Of a stretch of DNA of 64,000 bases, positions 44,101 through 52,944 are shown piece after piece. The translations under genes and the position numbers were made by a program. The notes under the pieces are model-generated. The model worked only from the letters and a program-made list of their open reading frames with translations. It was not told the origin of the DNA and ran no database searches. The DNA is from Roseibacillus sp. (GTDB lineage Bacteria > Verrucomicrobiota > Verrucomicrobiia > Verrucomicrobiales > Akkermansiaceae). Numbering within the stretch: position 1 is the first letter of the stretch; the number at the start of each line of letters is the position of its first letter. The stretch spans positions 35,194-99,193 of the forward strand of contig JAPKFB010000007.1 in NCBI GenBank assembly GCA_028821775.1, given 5' to 3'.

Positions 44101-47100
44101 ATGTTCACTGATGTTGTCGAGGCCAAGGTCCGCAGCTTGCTCGTTGGGGGCGAACATGTCCGGGAAATCGCAGTTCTCGATGATGACGGATGCGTCATCG
44201 GTGTAAATCATGCGGATGTGGGTGCCGCTAAAGATCACGTCATCAATCACACACTGGGAGCGAATGATGCCGATTGATCCCAGGCTGTCCTGTGCGTTGC
44301 GAATGTCGACGTGAGCGATACGGTTGCTGGGATCCATCGAGTCGATGATCTTGAAGCCATCCCATTTAGGGGGGCCGTCGGGGAGATCTCCGCTCGCAGG
44401 GTCGGAGGCGTGCGTTGCGCCCGGGACGCTGCTGAGTTGCACCCGCATGGTGGGCGTGCCTTCGATCTGCACCGAGCCATTCACTTCGATGCGAGTGCCG
44501 GGCTCAAAGTAGACGTTGGTGCCCGCCTCGATGACGAGGTTGCGGCCCTCGGGGATGGTTGCATCGGCGGTGACTTGATAAGGGCCGTTGGCGGCGGTCC
44601 AGCGAATTTCCGACCCGCCTGCTCCATCGAAGGAGGGATCATAGGGGAAGCGTCCCGCGTCCTGAGTGGTGGCATCCGGGTCCTGGGGGAGAGCCGGGTC
44701 TGCCGCATCCTTGGCGGGAGAAGCCGCGGTGAGATGATAGTTGTTGGTGGCGGGATCAAAGAAAAGAGGGTCGACATTGAGGTTGGAGGGATCCTGACCC
44801 GGCGCGTTGGGCCAGGGTTGTCCGATGAGGGAATGCATGATGACGATGTCGGCTGGATCGTAGTCGGTGCGGACGTCGTCGAGATTGTTCCAGATGATCG
44901 AGTTGGAGGTATGGTAGAAACTCGGATCGTCGGTGCCGTTTTTGTTCTCGGCCTGAATTCCGATCGAGGTATTGCCGGTAATGGTGCAGAAATCCATGGT
45001 GACGTTGGCATCGTTTTTGGCAGAGAATCCGATGTCGCAGCCGGTGAAGATGCTGCGAGTCACGGTCGCGGATCCCCCCTGCAAGCTCATTCCCTTGTCG
45101 GTGATGCCGCGGCTGATGCACTCGTCGACGATGAGGTTTTCCGCGTCGAGGGTATCGATGCCGTCGTCTTCGCAATTCGCAACGACGAGTCTGCGCAGGA
45201 CGAGGCTCTGTCCACTGGCGGCGTCGTGGAGATAAATGGCGTCGTTATCGTCTGTCACGCCGTCCTCACGATACTGGCCCAGCATATCCGTGATGTAGGA
45301 ATCCTCCATGAGGACCTGGGTATTGAAGGTCTCGATGCCCATCACGGAGCGAGACCAGTGGCACTCGCGGAAGGTCATTTCGGAGTTCGATCCACCTTGT
45401 GAGTTGGTCTCCCCGACCTTGCCGCGGTTGTCGGTGAGGTTGCAGTTGTCGAAGGTGACGGTGGATCCGAGGATGCGCAATACGCGGCCGTGTCCGGTGT
45501 GGCCGCCACGAGGCGAGTGTCCAGCCCGATGGATATTGCAATAGGAGAAATTGGCGGGCTGCGAGTTGTCGAAAAGGATCTGGCCCCAGGGAGCGTTCTC
45601 GGTGAAGGCGGTGAAGGTGATGGGCTGGGCTTCGGTGCCGAGAGCACTGAGGCTGCCCTGCACGATGAGATCGGAACCGGTGGTGCTTTCCGGGGTCGCG
45701 TCGCCATCAATGAGGATGAGGGTGCCGGGTTGGATGGTGAGGGTGTGTCCGGCCGGAATGGTGACATCTCCGGTAAGGTGCACGGTTCCACTCCAAATGG
45801 TGCTGCCACCCGAGAGGGTGCCGCTGGCGGTGGTGAGGGGTTGGCCGGCGAGGCTGGTGAGCGCCTTGGAGACCTGCTGTCCAGCGGCGCGGGCGGAGAG
45901 AATGATGTTGCCGGGATTGGTGCCGGGAGCGGTGGCAATGAGTTCGAGGTCGAAGCTGATGTCCGAGCTGCGTCCGTTGTCCTGATGAATTTCGATTGCG
46001 ATCGTATTGGTGCCGTCCACGAGCAGGGTGAGATCGCGATTTGGGTAGACGAGGAAGGTGTTCTCCTGGGAGGAACCATTGCTCGCCTCGGTTTCGAAGT
46101 TCTGGTTCTCGTCCACGTTGTCGCGCGCGATCTCGGTACCATTGAGGTAGACGACCATTCCATCGTCGCGCTTGATGCGCAGTTCCAGTCCGGCCACCTG
46201 GCTCGTCGCGGGGACGTTGAACTCCTTGCGGAAGTAGGTGGTGATGTACTTGTTGTTGTCGTCATTCAAGTTGTTGTCCTCGTTGGGTCCGAAGCGCACC
46301 TCCTTGGCCTCATCGCCGTCCCCGTATCCGAGTTCAGCGGGTCCGCTGCGCCAACTGGAGTCATCGAACCCCTGATTTCGCCAGGCGGTCATCTGGTCTG
46401 ACCCATCGTCGAGATACTTCCAGACCTCTCCGGTATTGATGAGATTGCTCTGCGTTCCGCCGGCACCACCACCGATGGAGACGAGTGCTGATCCGAGACC
46501 GTTGCGGATGGTGACGGTGTTTGGCGAGAGGGTGATGCCGGGAACATTGCTGCTGAGAGTTGCGGTGGTGTCCCAGAGGTTCCGATTGAAAGTCCCGTCG
46601 GGGTTGCGGAATTCAAGACGGACGAGGGTGGGATTGGAGGGCAGGTAGGAATCCCGGAGGACAAGCTTCAGGTTGCCGGTGGGAACCTGGCCGGTGAGGG
46701 TGCCGGAGACATTCGTGGTTGTGCCGGTATCGTTCCAGACATCGATGAAGGCTGCGTCCACCACAGTGCCGGTTCCATTGAGTTCACTGAAGCATTGGAT
46801 CAGAACACGATTGATGCCGGGCTTGAAGAAATTATCGGCGGGGAGGATCTCCAGTTCCCAGCTTCCGGCACGTTGGTCGCGGGTGGCTTCGACCCCATTG
46901 ACTTGGACGGAGAGTGCACGGCCCGCGCGGAAGTCGCCGCTGAAGACCACGGCGCCGGTGGTGGTGCGATCGAAGTCGTCGGATTGGGTGAGGTCGCTGG
47001 CGGCGGAGAAGGAGTCGGGGATCTGATTGCGCGCTCCGTTGACGCGTCCGGTGGTCCAATCTTCGGCATCCTCGATTTCTCCACCAGAAACAAAGTCGCC

Positions 47101-49125
47101 AAGAATTTCCTCGATCATGGGATGGATGACGGTGGGATTGAAGCCTCCGGCGAGGAGTTCGAGGAGGGTGGCGTAGTAGCGCTGGATAATTTCTGCGTTG
47201 TCGAAGAAGCGAGTGAGGCCGGGGAGGTTTGCAAAGCTCCAGATCGAGGTGCCAGTCTGCACGGTGGCATTGCCCATGTTGAACAGGGTGTCGAGATCGT
47301 GGGGCACGATCACGAATCGCGGATCATCGACGCCGCGGTAGAGGCCGTAGTCGTCGCCTTTGGAGGTAATGAGGCCTCCTTCGCGATTGCCAGCCAGGGT
47401 GTCGGTTGCGAAGTAGCGGAGCCATTGATCGATGTTGAGGACCTGGCCGACGTCCTGAGCATAGGTCGCGGCGGGGGCATTGTTCAGAGCATCGGTGAGG
47501 GCGATGAGGTCACTCCAATCATCGTCGGACTCGTTGGTTTGCTTGAAGTAGGTGTTGCGGTAGTTGTCGGCATCGGGTCCTTCGTAGCGCAGGTCCCCTT
47601 CTTCGCCGGTGTCATCGTCGTCGCGGACCTGGTAGAAATTTCCGTTGGGATCCCGCGGCCAGTGGTTGGCGGTGAACTCGCTTCCGAAGCTTTCCACCCG
47701 GGCGTAGGAGCCGAACATGATGCCCCCGGACTGGGCGAGGTCAGAGCCGTTGATGCGGAGTTTGGCTGCAGCAATATCTGCGGTTTCCAACCCGCTTGCC
47801 CGGTAAAACCAGCTCCCGAAGACCTGGGAGTGAACATAGCGGGCATTGAATTTGATGGAGGGGCGTCCCTTCCAGGAATCGTCGCTGCGGAATTTGACGA
47901 GGAAGTTGTTGGGTGGAGGATTACGTGAACTGGCACCGCGGTTGCGCACACTGGAGAGGTAGCGCACGGCGAGTCCGGTGCCGTCTTCCACAATGAAAGT
48001 GCAGTTCATTTCCGCGTTGCTGTTCTCCTCGTTGGATGGGGAGGAATTGGCATCACCGATGTCGGCGAGTTCAGCACGCTCGGCTTCCGTCATGATCAGG
48101 CGGTACTTCGGCTGGGTGCCCGGAACCCATGCCGCACTGGGATTGTAGGAATCATCGACCTGGTAGAGCGCGTTGGCATCTTGTTGGCCGCTTGGCTGAG
48201 TTGGCCCTGGCCAGGTGCGGTCCCTGTTGCCGTCAGTGGTCCAAACGTAGAATTCGATGATGGTGCCATCCGGCTGGGCCGGCAGGACGGAGCTCAGTCG
48301 GCCGTTGCCATTGTCGATCATGTTGATCGAATTGAATGCGGCCAAGCCGTCGGGGCGCCAGTAGAGGACTGCGAATGGGGCCGGAAGGACATCGAGCAAT
48401 TCGGTGGTCACGGTGACGGAGTCGGTGGAGCTCGGAATGAGAGGCTCGTGCCGCACTTTGAGAATGAGGGGTGGCATGTTGCTGGAGGTCACCGAATTGG
48501 CCGCACCTGGAGTGCCGCCCAGGGAAGTGCTCGCGGCCCAGTTTTGTCCCTGGTTATTGGAGAGCGCGGGATTGATCAATTCCACCGAAGCTCCCCCGCC
48601 GTCATGAGTCGCATTCCAAGTCCATCCTTCATGGCCGAAGTCTGCTACGCCTCGAGCGCGGATGGCCCAGTCCCCTTCATCCGCAAAGTTCACTCGATCG
48701 ACCCGTTCGCCGAAGGGACCGCTTAGTTCGATGGTCTCTCCGGAATTGCGCAGGCGACCAATCCAGGGACCGAAGACATTGGTGCCGTTGTCCACTGCGG
48801 AGTATGCCGCATTGAAGGTGGCAGGATCGGCCGCGACGATCATGAAGCTGTTGGGCAGAATGAAGGTGTTGCCCGGAAAGGTGAAGGTCACTCCACGAGT
48901 GAAGCTCCAGTTGGAGATATTGATGGGATCCGGCGTTGGGTTGTGAAGTTCGATCCACTCGGTGAGGGGATTCTCTGGATTCAGTCCTCTGTCCTCGTGA
49001 TAAAAGATTTCGCTGATCACCGGATTGCTTGAACCGGTCGGAGAGCCGAGGCTGAGCAGAGCGCTGGCGAGGGCAATTGTGAAGGAGCGCCGTGGGGATG
49101 GGCGCAGAGTGGAAGAAATCTGCAT
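41194..49125 (-). CDS. giant secreted lamin-tail/CotH/beta-helix protein
   Basis: ATG 49125 (MQISSTLRPSPRRSFTIALA) starts a signal peptide; the protein is about 2643 residues. Order of parts: a lamin-tail domain (about 30-190, SEIFYHEDRGLNPENPLTEW); a beta-sandwich; a CotH-kinase-like domain (about 335-690, with YRLIMTEAERAELADI, SSVRNRGASSRN, INGSDLAQ and FVIVPHDLDTLFNMG); a galactose-binding-like domain (about 900-1060); two right-handed parallel beta-helix stretches (about 1140-1410 and 1510-1880, with NDAIYLHDAASG and similar repeats); three more lamin-tail domains (about 2040, 2190, 2345); and a C-terminal module with ETSNDLVTWSPL and RRFVRL. CotH kinases phosphorylate surface proteins; this is probably a surface or extracellular structural enzyme. 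It stands alone on the minus strand. Confidence 0.88.
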   Translation of the reverse strand: MQISSTLRPSPRRSFTIALASALLSLGSPTGSSNPVISEIFYHEDRGLNPENPLTEWIELHNPTPDPINISNWSFTRGVTFTFPGNTFILPNSFMIVAADPATFNAAYSAVDNGTNVFGPWIGRLRNSGETIELSGPFGERVDRVNFADEGDWAIRARGVADFGHEGWTWNATHDGGGASVELINPALSNNQGQNWAASTSLGGTPGAANSVTSSNMPPLILKVRHEPLIPSSTDSVTVTTELLDVLPAPFAVLYWRPDGLAAFNSINMIDNGNGRLSSVLPAQPDGTIIEFYVWTTDGNRDRTWPGPTQPSGQQDANALYQVDDSYNPSAAWVPGTQPKYRLIMTEAERAELADIGDANSSPSNEENSNAEMNCTFIVEDGTGLAVRYLSSVRNRGASSRNPPPNNFLVKFRSDDSWKGRPSIKFNARYVHSQVFGSWFYRASGLETADIAAAKLRINGSDLAQSGGIMFGSYARVESFGSEFTANHWPRDPNGNFYQVRDDDDTGEEGDLRYEGPDADNYRNTYFKQTNESDDDWSDLIALTDALNNAPAATYAQDVGQVLNIDQWLRYFATDTLAGNREGGLITSKGDDYGLYRGVDDPRFVIVPHDLDTLFNMGNATVQTGTSIWSFANLPGLTRFFDNAEIIQRYYATLLELLAGGFNPTVIHPMIEEILGDFVSGGEIEDAEDWTTGRVNGARNQIPDSFSAASDLTQSDDFDRTTTGAVVFSGDFRAGRALSVQVNGVEATRDQRAGSWELEILPADNFFKPGINRVLIQCFSELNGTGTVVDAAFIDVWNDTGTTTNVSGTLTGQVPTGNLKLVLRDSYLPSNPTLVRLEFRNPDGTFNRNLWDTTATLSSNVPGITLSPNTVTIRNGLGSALVSIGGGAGGTQSNLINTGEVWKYLDDGSDQMTAWRNQGFDDSSWRSGPAELGYGDGDEAKEVRFGPNEDNNLNDDNNKYITTYFRKEFNVPATSQVAGLELRIKRDDGMVVYLNGTEIARDNVDENQNFETEASNGSSQENTFLVYPNRDLTLLVDGTNTIAIEIHQDNGRSSDISFDLELIATAPGTNPGNIILSARAAGQQVSKALTSLAGQPLTTASGTLSGGSTIWSGTVHLTGDVTIPAGHTLTIQPGTLILIDGDATPESTTGSDLIVQGSLSALGTEAQPITFTAFTENAPWGQILFDNSQPANFSYCNIHRAGHSPRGGHTGHGRVLRILGSTVTFDNCNLTDNRGKVGETNSQGGSNSEMTFRECHWSRSVMGIETFNTQVLMEDSYITDMLGQYREDGVTDDNDAIYLHDAASGQSLVLRRLVVANCEDDGIDTLDAENLIVDECISRGITDKGMSLQGGSATVTRSIFTGCDIGFSAKNDANVTMDFCTITGNTSIGIQAENKNGTDDPSFYHTSNSIIWNNLDDVRTDYDPADIVIMHSLIGQPWPNAPGQDPSNLNVDPLFFDPATNNYHLTAASPAKDAADPALPQDPDATTQDAGRFPYDPSFDGAGGSEIRWTAANGPYQVTADATIPEGRNLVIEAGTNVYFEPGTRIEVNGSVQIEGTPTMRVQLSSVPGATHASDPASGDLPDGPPKWDGFKIIDSMDPSNRIAHVDIRNAQDSLGSIGIIRSQCVIDDVIFSGTHIRMIYTDDASVIIENCDFPDMFAPNEQAADLGLDNISEHVKGEGDIPSGERYIIRNNRFGTNKGHNDVVDVVSGIRPEPIVQILDNYFEGARDEQLDLGGDFHIEGNVFTNIFKDDETSDRGYANSISTGDAGADSTIVLARNVFWDVDHAINLKKDTATIFENNTVYKVHPDFVDTFDNTNVGSVINLFVPGDSEVPNPGSGAYAAWNIFTDFPRVYGNADLLDDDTTYTTPLELFDNMIDPSITDTSVGGGHPGQTIFDLGTGNITALPLFSDPDKGDFSLRPGSPAIGSGPLGADMGALISAGIHIAGEPASQTHSNSATLTVGGPGIFAYRYRINDGPWSSDTPIGNGFVPGVSTVRTAQIQFTGLANGTYTVSVEGQSFAGVWQSSPTVSQTWTIDSSLSRLVINEVLANNGGAVNHEGTFPDLIEICNFGSDLANLGGMSISDNSNNPTKYVFDSNVSIPAGGCLVLYAENPGAASGIHLDFSLSSTGEGVYLFDSLGKGGALLDSVVFGPQAPGLSIGRLNGNDHWTLNTPTPGTPNIAQPTGDPATLVINEWLTAGDVLYRNDWFELHNPDPLPVSLTGLSVTDQPNDPTQHIFPPLSFIGGHGFLKLIADRDTDAGPDHVPFSLDADQDRLVLFDANQTLIDEVIFGPQASDVSQGRWATSSTGLDYFLLPTGGLDNSQDGSSTIPSFDNAYDLLRYLRISELMYEPSGGTPYEFIELINTGPVTLDLTGLRFTDGISFTFPSMLLAPGEEVLVVGDLAAFQSRYGASLNLAGVFDGNLNNSGEDVVLSLPLPFDAAILRFEYRPAWYPSTAGAGRSLELRDPLPAARDFDLATSWGPSDAINGSPDGGIILVPTAFPAWLSFYALTALEDGDDDGLIALVEFALGLDPTLDIGVNGPVSLPIVGRTLEGRALIEFALPVNGTATDGYGASEIVYTVETSNDLVTWSPLLTKSDSTSFTGPGSLVTAAPFNGRVAVTITDNQPNFLRRFVRLKMEYAP

Positions 49126-49449
49126 GGTGGAGGAGTCTGGCAGGGGAGCGAAAGCCAAGAAAAAACCAAGGCCTTCCATGGAGGAGGATACGGAACGTAA
49201 GGGCGAGCACTTTCCCAGAGCAAGCGGATTTGCTGCAGGATCCCCTTTTGGGTGATGCCCCTCATTGGGAGCGATTTCAGGGCTCTTGGCTGACCGCCCA
49301 ATGGGCGCTCAAGTTCGTCGACTCTCTCCTGAGCTCTTCCCGATTTGCTGATGTGCAGTGCGATAGGAGTTGAGGCTCGCCTGCGGGTCCTGATTCAGCG
49401 CGGTGGACAGGCCGCATGAAGATGGTTCCCGCAGCGCTGGTTGGTTTGA
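49126..49449. other. intergenic stretch without identifiable gene
   Basis: This 324-base gap separates the divergent giant-protein gene and the sialate-esterase remnant. It must contain the promoter of the giant gene. No open frame here looks coding, and no tRNA, terminator or repeat is evident. Confidence 0.5.
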
Positions 49450-49917
49450 TCGAGGGAGACTGCTTCCGCAGCAACTTCCGGGGAGAGGAAGACCTTGCAG
49501 GGCGTGGTGATGGGCGATGTCTGGCTGTGCTGCGAGCAGAGCAACATGGCTCCGCGGAGACACAACCAATCCTACCGCGAGTATCGCAGCGCGAATTCAC
49601 CGATGGTGCACCACACCTACTTGGAGAGCCAAATTTCCGCGGAGCCTGCGGATGATTTGGGTGCGCGCGAAAAATGGATGCCCTTGGTCGACGGGGTGCT
49701 GGAAGAGAGACAAATCGGACCGGCGGCCTACTACTTCGGAGCCCGCCTGCAGCGCTTTCTGAAAGTGCCGATTGTGATTCACGATCTCGGTGCGGGCGCC
49801 ATGCATCCCTCGCGCAAGCGGGATGTGGGGGAGCGTGCGGCGCGTTGGGCCTTGGCCCATCCGGTGATCTCAGGCGGTAAGCTCTACCTGCGCGAACAGG
49901 ACAAGTTGATGTGCTAA
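49450..49917 (+). pseudogene. remnant of a sialate O-acetylesterase-like gene with in-frame internal deletion
   Basis: The frame is open from 49450 and reads SGERKTLQGVVMGDVWLCCE, then QSNMAPR; the normal family sequence has GDVWLCSGQSNM with the nucleophile Ser, retained here in QSNM. After about 100 residues AAYYFGARLQRFLKVPIVIH matches the middle of the family. It is joined directly to GAMHPSRKRDVGERAARWAL, which in intact proteins lies some 200 residues later. The C-terminal beta part is missing. A deletion that kept the frame is the best explanation. A small functional hydrolase is unlikely because the catalytic His/Asp region is displaced. Confidence 0.6.
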
Positions 49918-50041
49918 CCCTTCCCGAACTGATCTCCGACTGCCACGAGTTTCTTTCCTCGGAAGTCTGAGCATGCGCCTCTTTAGCAAGGAGAGTGGGA
50001 GGTGGCCGGATCTTGCAGTGAGAGGCTGCAGCGGCACCTTG

Positions 50042-50509
50042 CTAGAGGACGAGTTCCAGGCGTTCCCGAGATGCCAGACCCAGCGCCTGCAACGATTTGA
50101 TCTCGTAGCGGTTGCCCATGCTGTCGCGGATGACGAGATGATCGTCGCTGAGGTGGGTGACGTTTTTGCCGGGCTCCTTGAGATTGAAATAGCGGAAGCC
50201 GCGGTTGGTCTGGACCTTGAGATAGCGATGGCCGTGGTTCACGAAGCTGTGCTCGACGGACTCGACAATGCTGATGCGATAGCGGTCGTAGAGGGCTTCC
50301 TCCGCGATTGCGCGCGAGGAAGCATCAAGCTCAGCAAGAGAGTCGATCCAGGCCACTTCCTTCCTCTTCTTGGCGCTGAGCACCGCGACCTGGCGCTCGC
50401 GAGCAGAAATTGGGCGCGCATAGACGAGCACTACTTCCACCGCTTCTGGGAGCGATTCGCTGGTGGCGAAAATCGAGTCCTTGCGACGCTCTAGTTTCAA
50501 ATTTCTCAT
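50042..50509 (-). CDS. DUF1854 family protein
   Basis: 155 residues. The middle and C-terminus fit DUF1854: EALYDRYRISIVESVEHSFV, RYLKVQTNRGFRYFNLKEPG and LVIRDSMGNRYEIKSLQAL. The N-terminal 45 residues (ESLPEAVEVVLVYARPISAR) are also typical. DUF1854 genes are usually next to an ABC exporter with an extra N-terminal domain, sometimes in cyanophycin-related loci; that partner is 26 bases upstream here and in the same direction. It probably works with the exporter, perhaps binding its cytoplasmic side. No cyanophycin synthetase is in the window. Confidence 0.82.
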   Translation of the reverse strand: MRNLKLERRKDSIFATSESLPEAVEVVLVYARPISARERQVAVLSAKKRKEVAWIDSLAELDASSRAIAEEALYDRYRISIVESVEHSFVNHGHRYLKVQTNRGFRYFNLKEPGKNVTHLSDDHLVIRDSMGNRYEIKSLQALGLASRERLELVL

Positions 50510-50535
50510 CCTTGATTCCGGGGGGAAGGCTCCGA

Positions 50536-52842
50536 TTACTCCATGCTGTAGGCGCTCTGCTCTGAGAGCAGCTTGTTGTTCTCGGTCTGCAGTTTCACGA
50601 GATTCGCAAAGTGGCCGTCCTTGAGGCCAAGGAGCTTTTCGTGGGTGCCTTCTTCGATGATTTTTCCGTCCTCGATCACGATCAGGCGGTCGGCATTGCG
50701 CAGGGTGGCGAGGCGATGTGCGATCGCAATGACGGTGCGGCCCTTCACCAGGGTGGTGATGGCCTGTTGAATTGCCTTCTCGGTCTCCGAGTCCACGGAC
50801 GAAGTCGCTTCGTCGAGGATGAGGATCGGGGGGTCGCTCAAAATGGCGCGGGCGATCGCGATGCGCTGGCGTTCGCCCCCGGAGAGATCAACGCCGCCTT
50901 CCCCGACCACAGTGTCGTAGCCTTCTTCCTTGCTGAGAATGAACTCGTGAGCCTCAGCGGCGCGCGCGGCCCGCATGATGTCCTCGAAGGTGGCTTCGTG
51001 ATTTCCGTAGGAGATGTTGTCCGCGATGCTGCAGCCAAAGAGAAAGGGGTCCTGCATCACGATGCCGATGTGGCGTCGCCAGTCGGTCAGTTTCACGGAG
51101 CGGAGATCGTGAGTATCGATGGTGAGTTGTCCGGAGTCGGGGTCGTAGAAGCGGCAGACGAGGTTGACGATCGTGCTCTTGCCGGCGCCGCTCTTTCCCA
51201 CCAAGCCGATCATCTCGCCGGGGGCGATCTCAAAGGAGAGGCCCTTGATGACTTCGTTGCCGCGATTGTAGCTGAAGCGCACGTCCTTGAAGGAGATCTT
51301 CCCCTCAACCTCGGGCAGGGCGACGGCATTCGGGGCGTCATAGGTTTCCGGTTTTTGGTCGAGAATCTGGAGGATGCGTTCGGAAGAGGCGAAGGCATGG
51401 GTCATCCAGTTGATCACGGCGGTGAACCATTGGAGTGGACCGTAAAACATGGCCATGAAGAACATGAAGGCAACGAGGTCGCCGATGGTGAAGTCCGAAT
51501 CGGGATCGAGGATGGAGTGTCCGCCGAAGAACCAGACCGCAACGGTGCCCACGCCCATCATGAGAGCCATCATCTCAAAAAACCCGAGAAAGGTGCGTTC
51601 GACGTGGAAGGAAACGTTGAAGAAGCTTTCATTGCCCTTGTTGAAGATGCGGTGACGACGATCCTCCTGGCCAAGAGCCTTGGTTGCTTTGACAGCGCTG
51701 ATGCTTTCGCCAAGGACGCTGTGCAGGACGCTGTTGCGATTGCCACGTTTGTGAAAGAGAGGGACCAATCTTCGCCAGAACCAGGTTCCGCCGAAGAGGA
51801 GGAGAGGGACGGGAAGAAAGACGCAGAGGGCGAGGAGGGGATGAATCCAGATGAGGATCGCGCCAATCCCGATGAAGGAAAGGGAGTTGATGTAAAGGAA
51901 GGGAACACCCTCGACGAGGAAGTGCTGAAGTTCGGAGGTGTCGTTCATGACGCGGCCGACCAGTTCTCCGCTTTCCTTCCGGTTGTGGTAGCGCATGGTG
52001 AGTCGCTGCATCTGGCGGTGCAGATGATTCCGCAGGTCGGCGGTGAGGCGGCCGCTGATCCAGACCTTGAGGATGTTCGCGACGATCCGAGTGACGAAGA
52101 CGACGAGGATGGACAGGGCGATGAGGAGAACGAAAAGATTCAACTTAAGCTTGGCCGCGCCGGGAGTGGAAGCTTGGAAGTCCCCCTGACCGAGGATATT
52201 GTCGACGACGAATTTCGAGAGCAAGGGGGGAGTCATCTGGGCCAGGACCGAGAGGCCGAAGAGCAGCATCATGATCCAGATGCGGGCGCGATAGGGCCGC
52301 ACGAATTCACCGAGCTGCTTCAGAATTTTCCTTCGCGGCATGTCGAGGGGACTGCGGCCGCCGCGCTCGGGAAGGGGCACGCCGCTTCCCTCGCTGAAGG
52401 CGGAGCCTTCCAGTTCGGGGTAGATGAGATCCCGGTCGTGCGCGAGATCATCGATGATGCGGGTTGCGGCGGCGAATTCGGGGACGAAGGAGCGGCTGAA
52501 GGAAATGATCGCGATCGTGCCGTCCTTGGTTTTGGACACGATGCGTCCCCCGCCGAAGAGTTCGTCCGTTTCGCACTCCTCGATTTCGCTGAGAGGGAGC
52601 ACGACGGGTGGTTCTCCCTCTTCGAGGCCCAGCACGCGCTGGCGGGTGATGATTAGATAAGAAGGGGAGAACTGGCCGGAGCGGGTCATGTCAGACTCCA
52701 TGGTGACCACAAGCTCCTCGTCGTCGGGAATGTGCCGAGCCAGTTCAACCGGGATCACGACTTGATAGCGGCGGTCGATCTCGGATTTGGTGTTGGTGTT
52801 GGGGTCCTTCATGCTCCCGGGTGACGAGGGCGAGAGAAGCAT
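50536..52842 (-). CDS. ABC exporter, fused permease and ATPase, with N-terminal accessory domain
   Basis: 768 residues; ATG 52842 is preferred (AGAGG about 11 bases upstream), ATG 52812 is possible. Residues about 20-130 form a PH-like accessory domain (SPSYLIITRQRVLGLEEGEP). The six-helix exporter membrane domain spans about 185-480, with the coupling region RQMQRLTMRYHNRKESGELV. The ATPase has Walker A GLVGKSGAGKSTIV (about 550), signature LSGGERQRIAIARAI (about 654), Walker B LILDEATSSVDSETE (about 675) and the switch His in AIAHRLATL. All motifs are intact, so a functional homodimer is likely. The DUF1854 gene follows by 26 bases. The transported substrate is unknown. Confidence 0.92.
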   Translation of the reverse strand: MLLSPSSPGSMKDPNTNTKSEIDRRYQVVIPVELARHIPDDEELVVTMESDMTRSGQFSPSYLIITRQRVLGLEEGEPPVVLPLSEIEECETDELFGGGRIVSKTKDGTIAIISFSRSFVPEFAAATRIIDDLAHDRDLIYPELEGSAFSEGSGVPLPERGGRSPLDMPRRKILKQLGEFVRPYRARIWIMMLLFGLSVLAQMTPPLLSKFVVDNILGQGDFQASTPGAAKLKLNLFVLLIALSILVVFVTRIVANILKVWISGRLTADLRNHLHRQMQRLTMRYHNRKESGELVGRVMNDTSELQHFLVEGVPFLYINSLSFIGIGAILIWIHPLLALCVFLPVPLLLFGGTWFWRRLVPLFHKRGNRNSVLHSVLGESISAVKATKALGQEDRRHRIFNKGNESFFNVSFHVERTFLGFFEMMALMMGVGTVAVWFFGGHSILDPDSDFTIGDLVAFMFFMAMFYGPLQWFTAVINWMTHAFASSERILQILDQKPETYDAPNAVALPEVEGKISFKDVRFSYNRGNEVIKGLSFEIAPGEMIGLVGKSGAGKSTIVNLVCRFYDPDSGQLTIDTHDLRSVKLTDWRRHIGIVMQDPFLFGCSIADNISYGNHEATFEDIMRAARAAEAHEFILSKEEGYDTVVGEGGVDLSGGERQRIAIARAILSDPPILILDEATSSVDSETEKAIQQAITTLVKGRTVIAIAHRLATLRNADRLIVIEDGKIIEEGTHEKLLGLKDGHFANLVKLQTENNKLLSEQSAYSME

Positions 52843-52944
52843 GAGGCTTCTGCCTCTGAAAGCCGGAAAGTGGGCGGGGGAAAGAGAGGGTCAGGTTGCG
52901 AACTTCAGAGTTTAATCTACGGAGGGATTCTCTACCCTCATGGA

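Noticed and set aside
50611..52656. A 681-codon open frame antisense to the ABC exporter
   Set aside because: The minus-strand product has complete Walker and signature motifs; the antisense product is Asp/Glu/Gly-rich noise with no motif, a usual effect of high GC.
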